Made by a program: the position numbers and the translations under genes
Shown: positions 6,833 through 13,696 of the stretch, in pieces
How positions within the stretch are numbered: the stretch's first letter is position 1
How the letters are laid out: every line of letters starts with the position of its first letter
Source of the DNA: Salinisphaera sp. UBA6602
GTDB taxonomy: Bacteria > Pseudomonadota > Gammaproteobacteria > Nevskiales > Salinisphaeraceae
Direction: 5' to 3'
Length of the DNA: 17,657 bases
NCBI GenBank assembly: GCA_002433465.1
Contig: DJIE01000200.1
Location: forward strand, 1,117-18,773
The notes under the pieces: generated by a model
Database searches by the model: none
The model's input: only the letters and a program-made list of their open reading frames with translations
Told to the model about the DNA's origin: nothing

Positions 6833-7749
6833 AAGATGTCGGCATGAAGCCCGAGACCCTGCGCTCGGCGACCGCTACAACGAGTTTCCATGCGCCCGGC
6901 CATTGCCTGCAGCGTATCGCCGATCGCGACACCGAAAAAGGCGACCCCCAGGCCAGTGCCCGTATTGCCGGCATTCTCGCCGCCAAGCGCACGGATGAGC
7001 TGCTGCCGCTGTGTCACCCGCTGCCCATCCATGCCGCCGAGGTGCATTTCCATATCGAGGCCGAGCGCGTGGTGATCGAGGCCGAAGTCCATACAATCGG
7101 CCCCACCGGCGTGGAAATGGAAGCCCTCACTGCCGCCAGCATGGCCGCGCTTACGCTTTACGACATGCTCAAGCCCTATGCCGAGGCCGAAGAGCTGGCC
7201 ATTGGCGAAACGCGGCTGCTCGACAAGACCGGTGGCAAGAGCCACTTCACGCGAACGCTCAAAAAACCGTTGTCGGCGACCGTACTGATGGTCTCGGACC
7301 CGGTGGCCGACGGCCACAAGCCGGATACCGCCGGTCGCCATGTGCTCGAAGGCCTGGAGAAAGCCGGCTTCGCGCCGGTCGACTATCAGCTGCTGCACGA
7401 CGATGAAACACAGGTCCGCAAAGCGCTCGACGCCGCGATCGCAGCCGACGCCCAGCTGATCGTCACAGTCGGTGGCACCGGCATCGGCCCGAAGGACCGG
7501 GTGGTGGAAGCGGTCGAACCGTTGTTGACAACGCCCATGCCGGGGCTGATGGAAGCGGCCCGTGCCTTCGGCCAGCGGCGTACCCCCTATGCGGTGCTCT
7601 CGCGCGGCGTATCCGGCTTTGCCGGCAATTCGCTCGTGCTGACCTTCCCGGGCAGCCGCTCAGGCGCACAGGAAACGCTGGCCGCGCTGCTACCCAGTAT
7701 CGTCCATGTGCTGGAAATCCATCAGCGCTTCGCCGCTCACGCCGGCTGA
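6829..7749 (+). CDS. moaCB: Fused MoaC-MoaB molybdenum cofactor biosynthesis protein
   Basis: The 306-residue product combines MoaC (about 1-145) and a MoaB/MogA domain (about 148-300). MoaC, with MoaA, makes cyclic pyranopterin monophosphate; visible motifs are KGDPQASARIAGILAAKRT (37-55), LLPLCHPLP (58-66), VEMEALTAAS (95-104), YDMLK (111-115) and LLDKTGGKS (130-138), including the Asp and Lys needed for catalysis. The second domain has the TVGGTGIGPKD loop (213-223), MPGLMEA and LTFPGS (271-276), the molybdopterin-binding signature of the MoaB/MogA family that adenylylates molybdopterin. The start overlaps moaDE as ATGA, implying translational coupling. moaA, moeA and mobA are not in this window. 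Confidence 0.94.
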   Translation: MKDVGMKPETLRSATATTSFHAPGHCLQRIADRDTEKGDPQASARIAGILAAKRTDELLPLCHPLPIHAAEVHFHIEAERVVIEAEVHTIGPTGVEMEALTAASMAALTLYDMLKPYAEAEELAIGETRLLDKTGGKSHFTRTLKKPLSATVLMVSDPVADGHKPDTAGRHVLEGLEKAGFAPVDYQLLHDDETQVRKALDAAIAADAQLIVTVGGTGIGPKDRVVEAVEPLLTTPMPGLMEAARAFGQRRTPYAVLSRGVSGFAGNSLVLTFPGSRSGAQETLAALLPSIVHVLEIHQRFAAHAG

Positions 7750-7808
7750 GATCGACTGACACGGCGCGGCCAGGAACCCGCCACCCCGGCGCCTGCGGTT
7801 GCTGCGCA

Positions 7809-8912
7809 TTAGAGTCCGCCCAGCCGCTCCCACGCCTGTTCGGCCAGGGCCAGACTCTTGACCACGGCATGGATGGTCTGGCCCGGGGCAAGGACCAGCG
7901 CCTCGGCCGATCGCCGGGTGATACGGGCTTCCAGCGGTTGCTCGCCCACCCGCATATGGACATTCACTGCATAGTCGCCGTCGGCGACGAGCTGTTCGAT
8001 ACGGGCTTCGAGCACGTTCAAGGCGCTGATATCCTGCGGGCGCTGGCGCGCCAGCATGACGTCGCGTGCCCGTACGTGCAGGGTAATCGCAGACCCGGCC
8101 GGATGCGCCACATGCGGCACGAACAAAGATTGCCGACCGCAGACGAGCTCGGTCAGCCCGTCGCCGGGCCAATGCGCGATGATTTCAGCGCGCAACAACA
8201 CCCCGGCATCCCCGGCCTGCTCGGCGCCCAGCAGCGACGGCTGTGCCAGAAACTCGGCGGTCGGACCGCTGAACGTCACCCGGCCGTCGCGAACGGCCAC
8301 AACCCGCCGATTGGCCAGGCGCAGCAATTCGTCCAGCTGATGGCTCACGAACACGATCGGCAGCTCGGACTCCGCGCTCAGACGTTCGATATACGGCAGC
8401 ACTTCCTGGCGACGTGCAACGTCCAGCGAAGCCAGGGGTTCGTCCAGCAGCAGCATGGCGGGGTTCGATAATAATGCCCGGCCGATGGCCACCCGTTGCT
8501 GTTCGCCCCCGGACAAGCCGGTAACGCGGCGATTGAGCAGCGGCCCGATATCGAGCATGTCGACCACCTGGCGGAAACGCGCACGACCCGGTTTTTCGCG
8601 TGCGAACCAGGCCCCGTAGCCCAGGTTGTGGCGCACGTTCAGATGCGCGAACAGGCGTGCGCGCTGGAACACGTAGCCAATACGACGCCTGTGCGCCGGC
8701 ACGTGCACCCCGGCCCGGCTATCGAATACGCAGCGCCCGGCCAGTTCCACTCGGCCCAGGTCGGGCCGCACCAGCCCGGCGATGATACGCAACAGACTGC
8801 TTTTGCCCGCGCCCGAGGGCCCGAACAGACCGGTCACTCGGGCGTCGCTTTCGAAGGCGCATTCGAGGGTGAAATCGCCCTGGCGATGCGTTATATCGAC
8901 CGAAAGCGTCAC
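7809..8912 (-). CDS. modC: Molybdate ABC transporter ATP-binding protein ModC
   Basis: The 367-residue product energises molybdate import at the inner membrane. It has Walker A GPSGAGKS (31-38), the Q-loop in YVFQ (80-83), signature LSGGEQQR (133-140), Walker B MLLLDEP (153-159) and switch His191. The C-terminal part carries a TOBE/Mop domain (about 295-357), the molybdate-sensing or regulatory extension typical of ModC. Translation starts at GTG 8912-8910, which overlaps the modB stop codon (GTGA), so the two genes are translationally coupled. It ends 59 bp from the convergent moaCB gene; no clear terminator separates them. Confidence 0.94.
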   Translation of the reverse strand: MTLSVDITHRQGDFTLECAFESDARVTGLFGPSGAGKSSLLRIIAGLVRPDLGRVELAGRCVFDSRAGVHVPAHRRRIGYVFQRARLFAHLNVRHNLGYGAWFAREKPGRARFRQVVDMLDIGPLLNRRVTGLSGGEQQRVAIGRALLSNPAMLLLDEPLASLDVARRQEVLPYIERLSAESELPIVFVSHQLDELLRLANRRVVAVRDGRVTFSGPTAEFLAQPSLLGAEQAGDAGVLLRAEIIAHWPGDGLTELVCGRQSLFVPHVAHPAGSAITLHVRARDVMLARQRPQDISALNVLEARIEQLVADGDYAVNVHMRVGEQPLEARITRRSAEALVLAPGQTIHAVVKSLALAEQAWERLGGL

Positions 8913-9598
8913 GGCGCCGCCTGCAGCCGCTTGACCCGGCGCGCGATCAATTCGGATGCGACAAGCGCCGTCAACGACACGGCGATGGAAACAATAATGA
9001 GTTGCGCGGCCCGGCTTTCGCCACCGGGCACCTGAATAAAGGTATAGATCGCGATCGGCAACGTACGTGTCTCGCCGGGAATATTCGATGCAAAGGTAAT
9101 GGTCGCGCCGAACTCGCCCAGGGCGCGGGCAAACGCGAGTACCAGCCCCGCGATCACGCCCGGCAACGCCAGCGGCAAGGTGACGGTCAGCGCTACCCAG
9201 ATGGGCGAAGCGCCGAGCGTGGCCGCGGCCGCTTCGACGCGGTTATCGATGGCTTCCAGCGACAAGCGAATGGGCCGTACCAGCAAGGGGAAACCCATGA
9301 TGGCGCCCGCCAGAGCCGCACCGGTCCACTTGAACGCAAAAACGAGCCCGAAGGTATCCGCGAACCAGCCCCCGACGAGACTGTTGCGGCCAAGGCCCAC
9401 AAGCAGCAGATAGCCAGTGACTACCGGCGGCATGACCAACGGCAGATGTACGAGCGCGTCGACAACCATCTTGCCGCGCCACTGCGAGCGCGCCAGAAAC
9501 CAGGCCACGGCCAGTGCCAGCGGTAGGCTCACCACGACCGCGGTCGTGGCAACCCATAAACTCAGCGTTAGAACCTCGAGTGTGGCGGCATCGAACAT
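8909..9598 (-). CDS. modB: Molybdate ABC transporter permease ModB
   Basis: The 229-residue inner-membrane permease has about five hydrophobic segments. The cytoplasmic coupling loop VEAAAATLGASPIWVALTVTLP (split EAA motif, 121-142) contacts ModC. The stretch ALGEFGATITFASNIPG with ETRTLPIAIY (159-185) is characteristic of ModB compared with sulfate permeases. Its ATG follows the modA stop codon directly (TAAATG, no gap) and its own stop overlaps modC by 4 bp. The family and length are normal. Confidence 0.94.
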   Translation of the reverse strand: MFDAATLEVLTLSLWVATTAVVVSLPLALAVAWFLARSQWRGKMVVDALVHLPLVMPPVVTGYLLLVGLGRNSLVGGWFADTFGLVFAFKWTGAALAGAIMGFPLLVRPIRLSLEAIDNRVEAAAATLGASPIWVALTVTLPLALPGVIAGLVLAFARALGEFGATITFASNIPGETRTLPIAIYTFIQVPGGESRAAQLIIVSIAVSLTALVASELIARRVKRLQAAP

Positions 9599-10405
9599 TT
9601 AATCGCTGACATCGCTTGCCACGACGTCGAAACCCCAACGTTGGAAAATCGCCGCGGCCTCGTCCGTACGCATGAACGAAAGCAGATCTTCGGCCGCCGG
9701 ATTGTCGACATCGCGAACAAGCGCTGCCGGGTAGACGATCGGATCGTGACTATCGTTCGCGAACTCAGCCACCACACGTACGTTTGCCTCGGCGACCGCG
9801 TCGCTGGCGTAGACCACACCCAGCGGCGCTTCGCCACGGGCGACCAGCGCAAGCGCCGCGCGTACGTCATCCGCCTGGGCGATATGGCCCTGGAGCGACG
9901 GCCACAGACCCAGCTTCTGCAGTGCCTGGCGGCCATAAATCCCGGCAGGCACCGCGTCGGTATTGGCCATGGCGAGATAGCCTGCCTTGCCGAGCGCTGC
10001 GCGAAGATCCGTATTGCGCGTAAGCTCCAGCGCGGTGTCGCTATCGCGTGGCGCCACCAATACGAGCGTATTGCGCAGCACATCGAAGCGTGACGCCGGC
10101 TGTATCGCGCCTGTGTCTTCGAGACGATCCATCCAGCGTTGATTGGCCGAGACATAAATATCGGCCGGTGCGCCCTGTTCGATCTGGCGCGCGAGCGTGG
10201 AGCTGCCAGCATAGCTCACCCGGACCTCGGTACTGTGGCTCCGCTCGTAGGCATCGACGACGCCGTCCATCGCATTCTTCAGACTCGCCGCCGCAAAAAC
10301 CAGAACGCGATCGTTCTGGGCAAACGCCGTTGCCGGCAACACGACGAGAGCGAGCGAAAGCATTAAAGCGCGCACGCTCAGATGAAGGCTGAAAGTCGAG
10401 TTCAC
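9599..10405 (-). CDS. modA: Molybdate ABC transporter substrate-binding protein ModA
   Basis: The product is a periplasmic oxyanion-binding protein with a signal peptide (about 1-29, cleavage after AFA) and the ModA motifs VFAAASLKNAMD (36-47), YAGSSTLARQIEQGAPADIY (20 residues of the first lobe) and GVVYASDA in the second lobe. The open frame reaches a TTG at 10438, but the GTG at 10405-10403 has a GAGAG ribosome binding site about seven bases upstream and gives a normal 268-residue precursor, so it is preferred. It is the first gene of modABC. The 293-bp region upstream is shared with a divergent Met-rich exported protein gene. No modE-like regulator gene is present in the window. Confidence 0.93.
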   Translation of the reverse strand: MNSTFSLHLSVRALMLSLALVVLPATAFAQNDRVLVFAAASLKNAMDGVVDAYERSHSTEVRVSYAGSSTLARQIEQGAPADIYVSANQRWMDRLEDTGAIQPASRFDVLRNTLVLVAPRDSDTALELTRNTDLRAALGKAGYLAMANTDAVPAGIYGRQALQKLGLWPSLQGHIAQADDVRAALALVARGEAPLGVVYASDAVAEANVRVVAEFANDSHDPIVYPAALVRDVDNPAAEDLLSFMRTDEAAAIFQRWGFDVVASDVSD

Positions 10406-10698
10406 TGTTTCTCTCGTCTGGGCTGAACGGGTTGACAACGCCTATCTCGGCGATCTTTATTACCAAGCATCGAACATCTCATTTCATTGCATTACAAATG
10501 CTTGCGGCCAGTAGTCACTTACAGGCCTGATCGGGCGTGGCTGCGTGTAATTTCGGATATCGTGTCGGCAGCGACGCACCTAGTATCCGTCCTAGCGGCG
10601 TCGACGACGTTCAGCCGTCGTTCGAAAAACCGCCTATACGCTGGCTTTCCAGACATTTATTTTCAGTCTGGTAAAGAACACCCCCGAGGAGTTGCAGT
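10406..10698. promoter_or_regulatory. Divergent region between modA and the first Met-rich protein gene
   Basis: This 293-bp region has no supported gene. Its part near modA (about 10450-10500) is AT-richer than its surroundings and holds GCATT-ACA-AATGC (10489-10501), a short perfect inverted repeat. Near the other end lies CCAGAC-N11-GTCTGG (10649-10671), followed by a GAGGAG ribosome binding site for the gene at 10699. I see no convincing ModE-type palindrome and no certain sigma-70 hexamer pair. Promoters for both divergent genes must lie here. Confidence 0.45.
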
Positions 10699-11175
10699 AT
10701 GCGTTCCATCAAGAATTTTACCCCGTCCGTATTGACCGCGCTTGTGTTCGCCGGTGCCGTCACCCTGACGCCCGCGGCCTTCGCTGCCGAAACCGGTAGC
10801 AGCACCGACAGTGGCATGTCCACTGAAGCCGGCATGAGCAGCGACGATGGCATGGCCGTGGAAAGCGGCGCATCCAGCAGCACCAGCATGAGCGGCGAGA
10901 ACAGCGCTCGCGACGACAGCTACGGCAGTGACGAGGACCAGCAGAGCGGCGAAGATTACAACGCCGACCAGTCCAACGAGGGCACGATGTCCAACGACAA
11001 CGGCATGCAGGGTCAGGGCTCGATGTCGGATGACGGCGCAATGGGCAGCCAGGACACCATGTCCGGTGGTAACACCATGGGCGACGGCAACAGTGTCGAC
11101 GGCGACAACGCCCAAGGCGAAAGCGACCCGACCAGCTCCGGCGAGCTCAATCAGCAAAGCGATTCGAACATGTAA
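10699..11175 (+). CDS. Exported methionine-rich, acidic low-complexity protein (MrpX-like by composition)
   Basis: The 158-residue product has a signal peptide (1-29, ending TPAAFA) and a mature chain made of Ser, Gly, Asp, Asn, Gln, Glu and Met. I count 11 methionines in the mature chain, spaced every few residues in contexts such as SGMS, AGMS, GSMS, DTMS, and no Cys, Trp, Phe, Ile, Lys or His. This implies a disordered, soluble, strongly acidic periplasmic or secreted protein with exposed methionines. A GAGGAG ribosome binding site precedes the ATG and a strong terminator follows. No catalytic domain is recognisable. By composition and by the nearby MsrP-like enzyme it could be a sacrificial oxidant scavenger; metal binding is an alternative. 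Confidence 0.72.
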   Translation: MRSIKNFTPSVLTALVFAGAVTLTPAAFAAETGSSTDSGMSTEAGMSSDDGMAVESGASSSTSMSGENSARDDSYGSDEDQQSGEDYNADQSNEGTMSNDNGMQGQGSMSDDGAMGSQDTMSGGNTMGDGNSVDGDNAQGESDPTSSGELNQQSDSNM

Positions 11176-11212
11176 TCGAAGCGCGTAATGATCCACAGCG
11201 ATCATGCTTGCG

Positions 11213-11240
11213 AAAGGCAGCCTCCATGGCTGCCTTTTTT
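11213..11240 (+). terminator. Rho-independent terminator after the first Met-rich gene
   Basis: AAAGGCAGCC pairs with GGCTGCCTTT around a TCCAT loop, and six T residues (11235-11240) end the element. It separates the two Met-rich genes into different transcripts unless read-through occurs. Confidence 0.92.
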
Positions 11241-11372
11241 ATGGACACGATCGAAACACGCACGCCAATCGCGCCGCAGTCATGCAACCGATGAGCCGGC
11301 GATTACGTTCAATAGAAGATAGCGCTCAGACATGCGCCCTATTCAGAGCGCTACACATAACAACCACTACAG

Positions 11373-11406
11373 CGCCGCACGACCCCTTAGCCCGGAGCGG
11401 CGTTTT
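11373..11406 (+). promoter_or_regulatory. Hairpin with short T-run in the leader of the second Met-rich gene
   Basis: CGCCGC (11373-11378) and GCGGCG (11397-11402) are inverted repeats with an 18-base spacer, extendable by one G-U and one A-U pair, and TTTT follows directly. The ribosome binding site of the next gene starts eight bases later. It may be a weak attenuator or an element masking translation initiation; the long loop makes it uncertain. Confidence 0.3.
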
Positions 11407-11425
11407 CGTTACCGAGGAGATGAAA

Positions 11426-11881
11426 GTGACCCCATTGCAAAACCGCTATATCCGCCTGACCGGAGCCCTTGTTTTCGCCTGTTCACTCGGCTGGGGCGCT
11501 AGCGTGCTCGCCATGGACGACGACACCATGGCCCACGACAACGCCGCCATGTCGCACGACAGCGAATTGAGCCACGACCAACCCATGAGCGATGACAACA
11601 TGGCCGCCGACCCCGGCGCGGACGGGCCCCAGGGCGACTCCACTTATCAGAATCAGCTCAACCCGACCGACAACCCGTCGCACGACAGCGAAATGGGCCA
11701 CGACCAATCCATGAGCGATGACAACATGGCCGCCGATCCCGGCGCGGACGGCCCGCAGGGCGACTCCACCTATCAGAATCAGCTCGACCCGGCCCACAAC
11801 CCGTCGCACGACAGCATGAATGGCGATACTGATATGGGCGGCGACAGCATGCACAATCAGCACGATGACAACGATATGTAA
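11426..11881 (+). CDS. Exported Met/His/Asp-rich repeat protein
   Basis: The product (about 151 residues) has a signal peptide ending SVLA and a mature chain of Asp, Met, His, Asn, Ser and Gly, with 12 methionines and 9 histidines by my count and no Cys, Trp, Phe, Ile, Val, Lys or Arg. Two 42-residue repeats begin SHDSE, contain the MSDDNMAADPGADGP core, and are followed by a partial third (SHDS). The open frame extends upstream to 11204, but the signal peptide sets the start near 11420. GTG 11426 lies six bases from GAGGAG, whereas ATG 11420 directly abuts it, so the GTG is preferred. It could scavenge oxidants through Met, bind copper or other metals through His/Met/Asp, or both. No known domain is recognised. 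Confidence 0.68.
   Translation: MTPLQNRYIRLTGALVFACSLGWGASVLAMDDDTMAHDNAAMSHDSELSHDQPMSDDNMAADPGADGPQGDSTYQNQLNPTDNPSHDSEMGHDQSMSDDNMAADPGADGPQGDSTYQNQLDPAHNPSHDSMNGDTDMGGDSMHNQHDDNDM
11552..11815 (+). repeat. 126-bp in-frame tandem repeat, two copies plus 12 bp
   Basis: Copy one is 11552-11677 and copy two 11678-11803; a 12-base start of a third copy (TCGCACGACAGC) follows at 11804-11815. The two full copies differ at about 10 of 126 positions by my hand alignment, several of them synonymous. The repeat encodes 42 residues inside the Met/His/Asp-rich exported protein. Confidence 0.93.
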
Positions 11882-11896
11882 GCGTACTCGCGCCGT

Positions 11897-11920
11897 GCCT
11901 GCCGATGCCCCCTGGCAGGC
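11897..11920 (+). terminator. Hairpin between the repeat protein and cytochrome b genes
   Basis: GCCTGCC and GGCAGGC form a perfect 7-bp stem with a 10-base loop, extendable by a G-U and a G-C pair. There is no T-run. It lies 15 bases after the stop codon and 24 bases before the cytochrome gene, so it could lower read-through or stabilise the upstream mRNA end. Confidence 0.4.
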
Positions 11921-11944
11921 GCGTCTCGCGCTGCGGTGCTCGAT

Positions 11945-12784
11945 ATGAACACACGCGCCGACGCGTCAACGCAGGTGCTGCGGCGCCATAGCCTGTTCAC
12001 TCGCGCCTGGCACTGGATAACGGTGCTATGTCTGCTCGTGCTCCTGATGAGCGGCCTGCAGATTTTCAACGCGCATCCCGCGCTGTACTGGGGCCAGGAT
12101 TCGAATTTCGCCGAGCCGGCGTTGCAGATCACCGCGCGCCGCGGCGCTGACGGCGCCCCGCAAGGCGTTGTGCGTATTGGCGATCATGTCTTTGAGAGCA
12201 CCGGCCTGCTGGGGCTTTCGCGCCGCGACGGCAAACTCGAACAGCGCGCCTTTCCGGCATGGGCCACCTTGCCCGGCCCGCAATGGCTGGCCATGGGCCG
12301 CTACTGGCACTTTGCCGCGGCCTGGTTATTTACGCCGTTGCTGCTGCTCTACCTGTTCTACACCCTCGCCCGCCGCGAGCGCCGCCAGAAGATATGGCCC
12401 ACTCGCACGCAGTGGCGTGCACTGCCGAAAACCATTGCCGACCACGCACGTTTCAAGTTCGACCACGGCCGCGACTACAACGGCCTGCAGAAGCTCACGT
12501 ATCTGGTCGTACTGTTCGGCATGCTGCCGCTGATGGTGCTGACCGGGCTCACGATGTCGCCGACCATGAACGCGGCCTGGCCGTGGCTGCTGGATATCTT
12601 CGGCGGTCGCCAGAGCGCGCGTACGCTGCATTTCATCGTGGCGTTTTCACTGGTCGGCTTTGTGTTGCTGCATGTCGTGCTCGTACTGGTTTCCGGTGTG
12701 TTCAACAATCTGCGGTCGATGATTACCGGCGGTTATCGGGTCGATACGCGCACCGCCGACAGCGAGACCGATGGCCATGTCTGA
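11945..12784 (+). CDS. Cytochrome b561-type membrane subunit (electron donor to the molybdoenzyme)
   Basis: The 279-residue protein has four clear membrane segments (about 22-41, 121-142, 184-204, 227-251) and histidines at membrane positions 23 (AWHW), 122 (YWHF), 229 (LHF) and 243 (LLH), the pattern of bacterial b561/Ni-hydrogenase-type cytochromes b that hold two b haems. An outer loop of about 75 residues separates segments 1 and 2. It probably carries electrons from the quinol pool to the exported molybdopterin enzyme, whose gene overlaps its 3' end. The open frame begins at GTG 11936, but ATG 11945 is a simpler start; neither has a strong ribosome binding site. The function is analogous to MsrQ/YedZ, but the sequence is of the b561 type. 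Confidence 0.87.
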   Translation: MNTRADASTQVLRRHSLFTRAWHWITVLCLLVLLMSGLQIFNAHPALYWGQDSNFAEPALQITARRGADGAPQGVVRIGDHVFESTGLLGLSRRDGKLEQRAFPAWATLPGPQWLAMGRYWHFAAAWLFTPLLLLYLFYTLARRERRQKIWPTRTQWRALPKTIADHARFKFDHGRDYNGLQKLTYLVVLFGMLPLMVLTGLTMSPTMNAAWPWLLDIFGGRQSARTLHFIVAFSLVGFVLLHVVLVLVSGVFNNLRSMITGGYRVDTRTADSETDGHV

Positions 12785-13562
12785 TTCGACGTTGATTCTT
12801 CCGGACCGCCGCCGCCGGCGACTTATTACCGGCCTCGGGGCGCTCGGCGCGAGCGTCGTGCTCACCGGCTGCGATAGCCTGTCCCGCAGCGAGACCGTAC
12901 AGAACGCGCTCGGCGCGACAGACCGGCTCACCCGCGCTGCGCAACGGCTCGTCGCGTCGCGTGAATCACTGGCGCGCGAGTTCAGCACAGCGGACATCGC
13001 CGATACCTTTCGCCCCAACGGCACTACGAACCCAGGCAGCGACGCCTATCAACGCCTGGCATCCAACCAATTCGAGGATTGGCGGCTGCGCGTCGATGGC
13101 CTGGTACGCCGGCCTGGCGATTTCTCGCTCGAAGCACTACGCGCGCTGCCCGCGCGCACGCAGATTACCCGCCACGACTGTGTCGAAGGGTGGAGCTGCA
13201 TCGGTCAATGGACGGGCACACCGCTCGGCGACCTGCTCGATCGCGTGCGCCCGACCGACACGGCGCAATTCGTGGTGTTTCACTGTGCCGACAACGTCTA
13301 CGGCGGGCCGGTCAAGTATTACGAAAGTCTGGATATGGTCGAGGCTTATCATCCACAAACCCTGCTTGCCTACGCCCTGAATGGCGCGCCGCTACCCATT
13401 GCCAACGGCGCGCCGCTGCGTCTACGCGCCGAGCGCCAGCTGGGCTACAAGATGGCGAAATACGTGATGCGTATCGAACTGGTCGACAGTTTCGCGTCCA
13501 TTCAGGGCGGCAACGGCGGCTACTGGGAAGACCGCGGCTATGAATGGTGGGCCGGCATCTGA
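12771..13562 (+). CDS. Tat-exported molybdopterin-dependent oxidoreductase (sulfite oxidase/MsrP superfamily)
   Basis: The 263-residue product starts with a Tat signal (RRRRRLITG at 13-21) and a lipobox VVLTGC, suggesting lipidation on Cys34. The rest is the oxidoreductase molybdopterin-binding domain. The motif RHDCVEGWSCIGQWTG contains Cys137, the expected molybdenum ligand; VVFHCADNVYGGP and ANGAPLRLRAERQLGYK are the following conserved blocks, and the chain ends RGYEWWAGI. It is shorter than E. coli MsrP (about 330 residues). Family members reduce protein methionine sulfoxide or oxidise sulfite; the neighbouring Met-rich proteins favour the first. The start overlaps the cytochrome gene (14 bp from ATG 12771, 8 bp from ATG 12777), so the two are coupled. 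Confidence 0.88.
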   Translation: MAMSDSTLILPDRRRRRLITGLGALGASVVLTGCDSLSRSETVQNALGATDRLTRAAQRLVASRESLAREFSTADIADTFRPNGTTNPGSDAYQRLASNQFEDWRLRVDGLVRRPGDFSLEALRALPARTQITRHDCVEGWSCIGQWTGTPLGDLLDRVRPTDTAQFVVFHCADNVYGGPVKYYESLDMVEAYHPQTLLAYALNGAPLPIANGAPLRLRAERQLGYKMAKYVMRIELVDSFASIQGGNGGYWEDRGYEWWAGI

Positions 13563-13696
13563 TCTCACGGCACGATCCCGGTGCGTCATCGCCGTGCTTG
13601 CAGCCTGTTCTCCGGCGCGACATGCTCGGGTGACTGTTCGCGAAACACAGGATCCACCGTGCCGCAGATCGACCGCCACGCAATGGCGGCCCGCCT

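Noticed and set aside
10406..10530. ModE-binding palindrome or molybdenum cofactor riboswitch upstream of modA
   Set aside because: I looked for a ModE-like long palindrome and a structured leader but found only the short GCATT-ACA-AATGC repeat, which is too little to support either.
11204..11425. N-terminal extension of the Met/His-rich protein
   Set aside because: The extension begins inside the terminator of the previous gene and precedes a normal signal peptide with its own GAGGAG ribosome binding site.
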